From positions 1 through 37,778 of the forward strand of contig NZ_JXSS01000003.1 in NCBI RefSeq assembly GCF_000855665.1: a stretch of 37,778 nucleotides of DNA, written 5' to 3'. The notes beneath the pieces are model-generated. The model saw only the letters and a program-made list of their open reading frames with translations. It was not told the origin of the DNA and did not search any database. Position 1 is the first letter of the stretch. Each line of letters opens with the position of its first letter. This stretch comes from Lysobacter sp. A03 (lineage in GTDB: Bacteria; Pseudomonadota; Gammaproteobacteria; Xanthomonadales; Xanthomonadaceae). A program made the translations under genes and the position numbers. Below, piece by piece: positions 7,864 to 14,031 of the stretch.

Positions 7864-8414
7864 ACCTCAGTCGGCCTGCGCATTTCAACCTGCTGGCGCG
7901 CGTGCTGCACTGGAGCATGGCGGTGCTGATCCTGACCATGCTTTTTGTCGGCGTCACCATGGTCGCGTCGTTGACTTTGCGCCCGATGCTGATCGAGCTG
8001 CATCGGCCGATCGGTATTGCCATCCTGCTGCTGGCACTGCTGCGGCTGGGCAACCGCCTGACCCATCGACCGCCGCCCCTGCCTGACGACCTGCCCGCCA
8101 TCCAGAAGACCGCCGCCCTTGCGTCGCACTGGGTGCTGTATGCGCTGATGCTGTCGATGCCGCTGATCGGCTGGGGAATGCTGTCGGCGGGCGGCTATCC
8201 CATCGTGATGTTCGGCAGCGTCCATCTTCCGGCCATCCTGCCGCATTCGCCGACGCTGTTCGCTCTGCTCCGCGGTGCACACGGGCTGTTGGCGTACCTG
8301 CTGTTTGCCGCGGTACTGCTGCACCTGTCGGCGGCGCTGTACCACGCCTGGGTGCGGCGCGACGGTGTGTTCGCCAGCATGGCGCGCGGTCCGGGCCACG
8401 ACGAGAGCCGATAA
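7860..8414 (+). CDS. Cytochrome b561-family membrane protein
   Basis: 184 residues with four membrane helices. The conserved haem-ligand pattern is visible: His in FNLLARVLHWSMAVLILTML (helix 1), His in ELHRPIGIAILLLALL (helix 2) and His in RGAHGLLAYLLFAAVLLHLS (helix 4, two His). Helix 3 is ASHWVLYALMLSMPLIGW. Bacterial b561 proteins carry two b haems and move electrons from quinol to periplasmic or soluble partners. Overlap with the peroxidase gene suggests that it supplies electrons to that enzyme, an inference from context. A small CCAGGC/GCCTGG hairpin follows the stop. Confidence 0.88.
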   Translation: MNLSRPAHFNLLARVLHWSMAVLILTMLFVGVTMVASLTLRPMLIELHRPIGIAILLLALLRLGNRLTHRPPPLPDDLPAIQKTAALASHWVLYALMLSMPLIGWGMLSAGGYPIVMFGSVHLPAILPHSPTLFALLRGAHGLLAYLLFAAVLLHLSAALYHAWVRRDGVFASMARGPGHDESR

Positions 8415-8435
8415 AGCAGCGAATCTTCGGGACGT

Positions 8436-8450
8436 CCAGGCGGCGCCTGG
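8436..8450 (+). terminator. Short hairpin after the cytochrome b561 gene
   Basis: CCAGGC (8436-8441), GGC loop, GCCTGG (8445-8450). The stem is only 6 bp and no T-run follows, so terminator function is weakly supported. Confidence 0.3.
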
Positions 8451-8475
8451 GTGAGAGATCTGGCCACCTCGGTGG

Positions 8476-8503
8476 TTGACAACTCTGAAAACCAGAGTAC
8501 TTT
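8476..8503 (+). promoter_or_regulatory. Promoter with a palindromic operator in the spacer
   Basis: A consensus -35 TTGACA (8476-8481) is followed after 16 bases by a weak -10, TACTTT (8498-8503). The spacer holds a perfect inverted repeat, ACTCTG-AAAAC-CAGAGT (8482-8498), whose last base starts the -10. A binder there would block polymerase. The downstream operon encodes a small winged-helix protein, the obvious candidate. Confidence 0.7.
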
Positions 8504-8531
8504 GTCATCCATCAACCGGAGGAACAAAACC

Positions 8532-9104
8532 ATGCAACAGGCCGAGCAGCTCAAACAGGATCTGGATTACGTAGTCGGCGCGGTACGCCGGCACGACCGC
8601 AGCGCGGGCGTCCCGTCGATCTACTTCATGTGGGCGGCGATCATCGCTGTCGGTTGGGCCTTGCCCGACTTCGCGCCGCAACTGGCCGCACCGTTTTGGG
8701 TGCTGTTCGGCATCGGCGGTGGGCTGGTCAGCATCTGGCTGGCGGCGCGGGATACGAAACGCAGCGGCTCGGTGGATCAGGAACTCGGGCGTCGCCACGG
8801 CCTGCATTGGCTGGTGACCGGTGCGGCATTCCTGGTGTGCTGGCTGCCGGTGATGCGTGGCGCGCCGATTGAGACCGCGGTGGGCAACTTCATGTTGGTG
8901 GCCGCGATTTCCTATGCCTTGGCCGGCGTGCACCTGGAGCGTCCGCTGCTGTGGACCGGCCTGCTGATGCTGGCGGCCTACGTCGTGCTGACGATGTTTG
9001 CATGGCCCTACACCTGGACCGCCACCGGTCTGCTGGTCGCCATTGCGCTGGCCTGGGCCGGTTTCAGCAGCCAGCGCTCGCGGTCGCCGGCCCATTCGGA
9101 ATGA
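8532..9104 (+). CDS. Six-helix inner-membrane protein of unknown function
   Basis: 190 residues. A short hydrophilic N-terminus (MQQAEQLKQDLDYVVGAVRR) is followed by six predicted membrane helices at about residues 27-46, 53-74, 90-108, 115-134, 137-157 and 160-180. No enzymatic motif, conserved charged pair in the membrane or ligand-binding signature was recognised. The start is the ATG preceded by CGGAGG (8517-8522), a near-perfect ribosome site with 9 bases of spacing. The stop overlaps the start of the winged-helix regulator by 4 bases, so they are co-translated, and both lie behind one promoter-operator. Such membrane protein plus small regulator pairs are common in this family of bacteria, but I know no assigned function. 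Confidence 0.8.
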   Translation: MQQAEQLKQDLDYVVGAVRRHDRSAGVPSIYFMWAAIIAVGWALPDFAPQLAAPFWVLFGIGGGLVSIWLAARDTKRSGSVDQELGRRHGLHWLVTGAAFLVCWLPVMRGAPIETAVGNFMLVAAISYALAGVHLERPLLWTGLLMLAAYVVLTMFAWPYTWTATGLLVAIALAWAGFSSQRSRSPAHSE

Positions 9105-9400
9105 AAGCACTGGACGGCCTCGACAGCGCGTTCGAGCATCGCGCGCGACTGGCGATCGGGGTGTTGCTGGCACGTCACGACGAGATCAGCTTCGCCCGTT
9201 TCAAGCAGAGCCTGTCGCTTACCGACGGCAACCTTGGAGCGCAACTGCGCAAGCTCGAGGACACTGGCTACGTGGCGCTGCGGCGCGACTTCGTCGAACG
9301 CAAGCCGGTCACCTGGTACCGCCTCACCGATGCCGGACGAGCCGCCCTCGACAGCCATCTTGGCGCGCTGCAGTCGATGATCGCGACCGCGGCCGGTTAG
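9101..9400 (+). CDS. Small winged-helix transcriptional regulator
   Basis: 99 residues, made almost entirely of one winged helix-turn-helix domain. The predicted recognition part is ISFARFKQSLSLTDGNLGAQ, followed by LRKLEDTGYVAL and a wing with VTWYRLTDAGRAALDSHL. This matches the MarR-like 'winged helix DNA-binding domain' family (the type often listed under HTH_34). There is no ligand-binding domain, so it may respond through oligomer state or be constitutive. It is coupled by ATGA overlap to the six-helix membrane protein and probably represses their shared promoter at the 8482-8498 palindrome. No sensor is visible; the membrane partner might provide the signal. Confidence 0.88.
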   Translation: MKALDGLDSAFEHRARLAIGVLLARHDEISFARFKQSLSLTDGNLGAQLRKLEDTGYVALRRDFVERKPVTWYRLTDAGRAALDSHLGALQSMIATAAG

Positions 9401-9533
9401 CCATGACGGTGTCGCGAAGAGGCACCCCGGTCCGGTGCGATGGCAAGGCTACGGGCCGCCCGGTTGGCCGACGCGGCTTGGCACTGAACGAGCCCCGCGT
9501 CACACTCGGGCGACCACCACTGCAAGGGCGCAT

Positions 9534-10760
9534 ATGACCGACTCGGCCGAGCTGCTCAAGTCGCTCAAGATCGACCGCACGGCGCCGCCACCGCCGCGCA
9601 AGCGGTGGCCCTGGCTCGCCGCCGCTGCCGTGCTGCTGGCAGTGATCGCCGTCGGTGGGTTCTTCCTGCGCGGCCAGGGCGGTATCGAGGTGCGCACCGC
9701 GCCTGCGGTGGCGACGTCCAGCGGCAGCGCGGCGGTGCTGGATGCCACCGGCTATGTGGTCGCCCGCCGCATGGCCACCGTGTCGTCCAAGATCACCGGC
9801 AAGGTGCGCGAGGTGATGATCGAGGAGGGCCAGCAGGTCCAGGCCGGGGACATCATGGCCACGCTGGACCCGATCGATGCCAATGCCGAGCGCAGCCTCG
9901 CGCGCGCCCAGCTCGCCGCAGCGCGCAGCCAGATAGACGCGGCCCAGGCCCAGTCCCGCGAGGCCGCTGCCAACGCCGCCCGTCTGCAGCCACTGGCGCG
10001 GCAACAGCTGGTGCCCGCGGCGCAGTACGACCAGGCCGTCGCCGAGCGTGACGCGTTGCGCTCCCAACTGCAGACCGCGCAACGCAACGCCCAGGTCGCC
10101 GCCGACCGCCTGGCCATCGCCGACAACGGCGTCGACAATACCGTGGTGCGTGCGCCCTTCACCGGCGTGGTCATCGCCAAGGCGGCCCAGCCCGGCGAGA
10201 TCATCTCGCCCCTCTCGGCGGGCGGCGGCTTCACCCGCACCGGCATCGGCACCATCGTGGACATGGACTCCCTGGAAGTCGAGGTCGATGTCGGCGAGGC
10301 CTACATCGGCCGGGTGACGCCGAAGATGCCGGTCGAGGCTGTGCTCAACGCCTATCCGGACTGGCGCATTCCCGGTTCGGTGATCGCGATCATCCCGACC
10401 GCCGACCGTGGCAAGGCGACGGTCAAGGTGCGTGTCGCGCTGGACGAAAAGGATCCACGGATCGTCCCCGACATGGGCGTGCGGGTCAGCTTCATGGAAC
10501 AGGCCAAGAGCGGCGAGCAAGCACCGCCGGGAGTGCGCGTGCCAGCGGCGGCAGTGATCACCCGCGACGGCAAGGACATCGCCTTCGTGCTGGGCAGCGA
10601 TGACACCGTCGCCCAGCGCGCCGTGGAAGCCGGCATCACCACCGGCAGCGACCGCCAGGTGCTTTCGGGGCTGAAGGCCGGCGAAACCGTGGTACTGGAT
10701 CCACCGACGGAGCTCAAGGACGGCGCCAAGGTCCGGCTGGCAAAGGACGGCTCGCCATGA
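9534..10760 (+). CDS. Periplasmic adaptor (membrane fusion protein, HlyD/MacA-like) of an ABC exporter
   Basis: 408 residues. One N-terminal membrane anchor at about 24-42 (WLAAAAVLLAVIAVGGFFL) follows a Pro/Arg-rich cytoplasmic stub. Then come the beta-barrel/lipoyl half (ATVSSKITGKVREVMIEEGQ), an alpha-helical hairpin at about 115-195 rich in Ala, Arg and Gln, the second lipoyl half (VVRAPFTGVVIAKAAQPGE) and beta-barrel and membrane-proximal domains. It should bridge the inner-membrane ABC transporter to an outer-membrane TolC-type channel, which is not in the window. It overlaps the ATPase gene by 4 bases. The preceding 133 bases hold no clear promoter. Confidence 0.9.
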   Translation: MTDSAELLKSLKIDRTAPPPPRKRWPWLAAAAVLLAVIAVGGFFLRGQGGIEVRTAPAVATSSGSAAVLDATGYVVARRMATVSSKITGKVREVMIEEGQQVQAGDIMATLDPIDANAERSLARAQLAAARSQIDAAQAQSREAAANAARLQPLARQQLVPAAQYDQAVAERDALRSQLQTAQRNAQVAADRLAIADNGVDNTVVRAPFTGVVIAKAAQPGEIISPLSAGGGFTRTGIGTIVDMDSLEVEVDVGEAYIGRVTPKMPVEAVLNAYPDWRIPGSVIAIIPTADRGKATVKVRVALDEKDPRIVPDMGVRVSFMEQAKSGEQAPPGVRVPAAAVITRDGKDIAFVLGSDDTVAQRAVEAGITTGSDRQVLSGLKAGETVVLDPPTELKDGAKVRLAKDGSP

Positions 10761-11449
10761 CGCCGCTGGTCAGCCTCCGCAACCTGACCAAGACCTACCA
10801 GCGCGGGCCGGAGAAGATCGAGGTGCTGCACGGAATCGATCTGGACATTGCCGAGGGCGACTTCGTGGCCCTGATGGGACCGTCCGGCTCGGGCAAGACC
10901 ACCCTGCTGAACCTGATTGGCGGCCTGGACACCCCGACCGGCGGCGAGATCTCGATCGAAGGCGAGCGCATCGACCGCATGGGCGCTGGCCAGCTGGCCA
11001 ACTGGCGCAGCCGGCATGTCGGCTTCGTGTTCCAGTTCTACAACCTGATGCCGATGCTGACCGCGCAGAAGAACGTCGAGCTGCCGCTGCTGCTGACACC
11101 GCTCAAGGCGGCGCAGCGCAAGCGCAATGCCGGCATCGCCCTGCAGCTGGTGGGCCTGGCCGATCGCACCTCGCACAAGCCCAACGAACTGTCCGGCGGC
11201 CAGCAGCAGCGCGTCGCGATTGCGCGGGCCATCGTGTCCGACCCGACCTTCCTGATCTGCGACGAACCCACCGGCGACCTGGACCGGCATTCCGCCGAGG
11301 AGATCCTGACCCTGCTGCAGTCGCTCAACCGCGACCACGGCAAGACCATCATCATGGTCACCCACGATCCGAAGGCAGCCGAATACGCCACCCACACCGT
11401 CCACCTCGACAAGGGCGAGCTGGTCGACGCGCCCGAGCTGGCGCGCTGA
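10757..11449 (+). CDS. ABC transporter ATP-binding protein (MacB/LolD type)
   Basis: 230 residues, a single nucleotide-binding domain. Walker A is GPSGSGKT (41-48), the Q-loop is Gln93 (FVFQFYNLMP), the signature is LSGGQQQR (145-152), Walker B is FLICDEP with catalytic Glu170, the D-loop is GDLD and the switch His is in IIMVTHD. The FYNLMP and PTGDLD blocks are typical of the MacB/LolD/FtsE class that powers mechanotransmission rather than classical transport. It pairs with the two FtsX-type permeases that follow at 11457 and 12611 and the adaptor before it. Confidence 0.95.
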   Translation: MTPLVSLRNLTKTYQRGPEKIEVLHGIDLDIAEGDFVALMGPSGSGKTTLLNLIGGLDTPTGGEISIEGERIDRMGAGQLANWRSRHVGFVFQFYNLMPMLTAQKNVELPLLLTPLKAAQRKRNAGIALQLVGLADRTSHKPNELSGGQQQRVAIARAIVSDPTFLICDEPTGDLDRHSAEEILTLLQSLNRDHGKTIIMVTHDPKAAEYATHTVHLDKGELVDAPELAR

Positions 11450-11456
11450 GGCGGCG

Positions 11457-12614
11457 ATGAAATACCTCTGGCTGGTCTGGGCCCAACTGCGGCGCAGCAA
11501 GACCCGCACCCTGCTGACGCTGCTGTCGGTGGTCGCCGCCTTCCTGCTGTTCGGCATGCTCGATTCGGTCCGCGTGGCGTTCAATTCCGGCGGCAGCGTG
11601 GACGGTGCAAACCGGCTGGTGGTGGCCTCGCGGCTATCGATCACCCAGACCCTGCCGATCCGACTGTTGAACCAGATCGAGGGCGTGCCGGGCGTGCGCA
11701 AGGCGACCTACGCGATGTGGTTCGGCGGCATCTACCAGGACCCGAAGAACTTCTTCCCCAACTTCTCGGTGGGCGACAACTACTTTGATGTCTACGCGGA
11801 TTTCGACATCCCGGCGGACCAGCTGAAAGCCTGGCAGGACAACCAGACCGGTGCGGTGGTGGGCGAGGCGCTGGCGCAAAAGTTCGACTGGAAGATCGGC
11901 GACACCATTCCGCTGCAGGCGACGATCTTCCCCCGCAGCGGCAGCAACGATTGGCCGCTGCAGCTCGAGGCCATCTACCGCTCGCGCGACCGCGACAACG
12001 TCGGCGCCGAGCAGCAACTGCTGATGCACTGGAAGTACTTCGACGAGGCCAACGACTACATCAAGAACCAGGTCAGCTTCTTCACCGTGCAACTGGCCGA
12101 CCCCGACCAGGCCTCCCGCGTGGCACAGGCCATCGACGCGCTGTCGGCCAACTCCGACCACGAGACCAAGAGCCAGACCGAGTCCGCGTTCCAGCAGTCG
12201 TTTGCCAAGCAGTTCGCCGACATCGGCCTGATCGTCACCGCCATCATGGGCGCGGTGTTCTTCACCCTGCTGCTGCTCACCGGCAACACCATGGCCCAGG
12301 CCGTGCGCGAGCGCGTGCCGGAGCTGGCGACCCTGAAGACGCTGGGCTTCCGCGACTCCACCATGCTCGGGCTGGTGATGGCCGAGTCGGTACTGCTGGT
12401 GGTGATCGGCGGCCTGACCGGGCTGACCCTCGCAGCGCTGGCGATGCCGGGCATCTCCGCCGCCAGCGGCGGGATGATCGGCCTGCCGCAGGTGCCGGCG
12501 CAGACCTGGCTGGTCGGGATCGGATTGATGGTCGCCATCGGCGTGGTGGTGGGTCTGCTGCCGGCGCTGCGCGCCAAGCACCTGAAGATCGTCGATGCGC
12601 TGGCGGGCCGATGA
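11457..12614 (+). CDS. ABC transporter permease, FtsX/MacB type (first)
   Basis: 385 residues. One N-terminal membrane helix at about 20-38 (LLTLLSVVAAFLLFGML), then a large periplasmic domain of about 200 residues (MacB-PCD like), and three C-terminal helices at about 262-285, 305-340 and 350-375 forming the FtsX domain. The sequence ELATLKTLGFRDSTMLGLVM is the coupling-helix region that contacts the ATPase. It starts 7 bases after the ATPase stop and overlaps the next permease by 4 bases. The exported substrate is unknown; peptides, lipids or macrolides are handled by relatives. Confidence 0.92.
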   Translation: MKYLWLVWAQLRRSKTRTLLTLLSVVAAFLLFGMLDSVRVAFNSGGSVDGANRLVVASRLSITQTLPIRLLNQIEGVPGVRKATYAMWFGGIYQDPKNFFPNFSVGDNYFDVYADFDIPADQLKAWQDNQTGAVVGEALAQKFDWKIGDTIPLQATIFPRSGSNDWPLQLEAIYRSRDRDNVGAEQQLLMHWKYFDEANDYIKNQVSFFTVQLADPDQASRVAQAIDALSANSDHETKSQTESAFQQSFAKQFADIGLIVTAIMGAVFFTLLLLTGNTMAQAVRERVPELATLKTLGFRDSTMLGLVMAESVLLVVIGGLTGLTLAALAMPGISAASGGMIGLPQVPAQTWLVGIGLMVAIGVVVGLLPALRAKHLKIVDALAGR

Positions 12615-13936
12615 CGATGCGGGCGATGAACAAGCACCGCTTGTGGAACCTGCTCACCATCGTGCTGCTGGTGGTCGGACTGGCGGCGTGGATCGTGTTG
12701 CCGTGGTGGGGCCTGCTCGCCCTGGCGGTCGCGCTGGCCGCATGGCTGAGCCTGACCCGCAACGGTCGCCTGTCCCTTGCCGCCACGCGGATCGGCATTG
12801 CCAGCCTGCCGCAGCGTTGGGGCGCCTGCTCGGTGATCATCGTCGGCATCGCCGGTGTGGTCGGCGTGCTGGTGGCGATGCTGGCGATGGGCGAAGGCTT
12901 CAAGGCGACCCTGCAGGCCACCGGCAGCGACGACACGGCGATCATCCTGCGCGGTGGTTCCCAGGCGGAAACCAACTCGGTGATCCTGCGCGACCAGGTA
13001 CCACTCGTCTCCAGCCTGCCCGGCATCGCCCGCGACGCGCAGGGCAAACCGCTGCTGACCGCCGAACTCTCGCAGGTGGTCGCGCTGAAGGCGCGCTCCG
13101 ACGGCAGCGACTCCAACGCGCAGCTGCGCGGCGTCGGCGAGGAAGCCTGGCAGGTGCGTCCGGGCGTGCGCCTGGTGGAAGGCCGCAAGTTCCAGCCGGG
13201 GCTGCAGGAGCTGGTGGTCGGTCAGGGCGCGCAGTCGCAGTTCCTCGGGCTGGAGGTCGGCAGCACCTTGGAATTCGCCAACCAGCAGTGGACGGTGGTG
13301 GGCAAGTTCGCCTCCGGGGACGCCTACGACTCGGAGCTGTGGGGCGATGCCCAGACCATCGCCTCGACCTACCGTCGCAACGCCTACCAATCCATCACCG
13401 TGCGTACCGACGGCACGGACGGGTTCCGGCGCCTCAAGGCGGCAATGGATGCCGACCCGCGACTGAAGCTCGATGTGGAGACCACGCGCAGCTACTACCG
13501 CAAGCAATCCGGCCAGCTCAGCACCCTGATCAATGTCCTGGGCACGGTGATCGGCGCGATCATGGCGGTGGGCGCGGTGTTCGGCGCACTCAATACGATG
13601 TACGCCGCGGTGGCGGGACGTGCGCGGGAGATCGCAACGATGCGCGCGATCGGATTCCGCAGCCTGCCGGTCGTGCTCGCGGTCATGCTGGAAACGATGC
13701 TGCTGGCACTACTGGGCGGCGTTCTGGGCGGCTTGATCGCCTGGGCGATCTTCAACGGCTACACGGTCTCGACCCTGGGCAACAACTTCAGCCAGGTGGT
13801 GTTCCAGTTCAAGGTCTCGCCGCAGTTGCTGTGGACCGGCCTGAAGTGGGCGCTGGGCATCGGTCTGGTCGGCGGCCTGTTTCCGGCCCTGCGCGCCGCC
13901 CGGTTGCCGGTGACGGTCGCGTTGCGGGACGCCTGA
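12611..13936 (+). CDS. ABC transporter permease, FtsX/MacB type (second)
   Basis: 441 residues, similar in plan to the first permease but with an extra N-terminal hydrophobic pair at about 10-50 (LWNLLTIVLLVVGLAAWIVL; GLLALAVALAAWLSL) before the usual first FtsX helix at about 74-95 (VIIVGIAGVVGVLVAMLAMG). A periplasmic domain of about 230 residues follows, then three C-terminal helices with the coupling segment REIATMRAIGFRSLPVVLAV. Two different permeases with one ATPase suggest a heterodimeric exporter. It ends the four-gene operon; a stem-loop lies 7 bases after the stop. Confidence 0.9.
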   Translation: MTMRAMNKHRLWNLLTIVLLVVGLAAWIVLPWWGLLALAVALAAWLSLTRNGRLSLAATRIGIASLPQRWGACSVIIVGIAGVVGVLVAMLAMGEGFKATLQATGSDDTAIILRGGSQAETNSVILRDQVPLVSSLPGIARDAQGKPLLTAELSQVVALKARSDGSDSNAQLRGVGEEAWQVRPGVRLVEGRKFQPGLQELVVGQGAQSQFLGLEVGSTLEFANQQWTVVGKFASGDAYDSELWGDAQTIASTYRRNAYQSITVRTDGTDGFRRLKAAMDADPRLKLDVETTRSYYRKQSGQLSTLINVLGTVIGAIMAVGAVFGALNTMYAAVAGRAREIATMRAIGFRSLPVVLAVMLETMLLALLGGVLGGLIAWAIFNGYTVSTLGNNFSQVVFQFKVSPQLLWTGLKWALGIGLVGGLFPALRAARLPVTVALRDA

Positions 13937-13943
13937 AACTCGA

Positions 13944-13963
13944 CGGGCACCCGAAGGTGCCCG
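13944..13963. terminator. Strong stem-loop between convergent operons
   Basis: CGGGCACC (13944-13951) pairs perfectly with GGTGCCCG (13956-13963) around a 4-base loop. Read on the minus strand the loop is TTCG closed by C-G, the extra-stable cUUCGg tetraloop. On the plus strand TTTT follows 8 bases later (13971-13974). It lies between the exporter operon and prc and could serve both. Confidence 0.65.
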
Positions 13964-14031
13964 ACAAGTGTTTTCGATACGGGCGACCCGGCAAGCCCGA
14001 CCGCGGCAGTGCCCCCCGACGGTGCGCGCCC

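Noticed and set aside
11951-12610. Upstream in-frame extension of the second ABC permease through the first permease
   Set aside because: The translation is Arg/His/Gly-rich without family similarity, and the ATG at 12611 with ATGA coupling begins the recognised protein.
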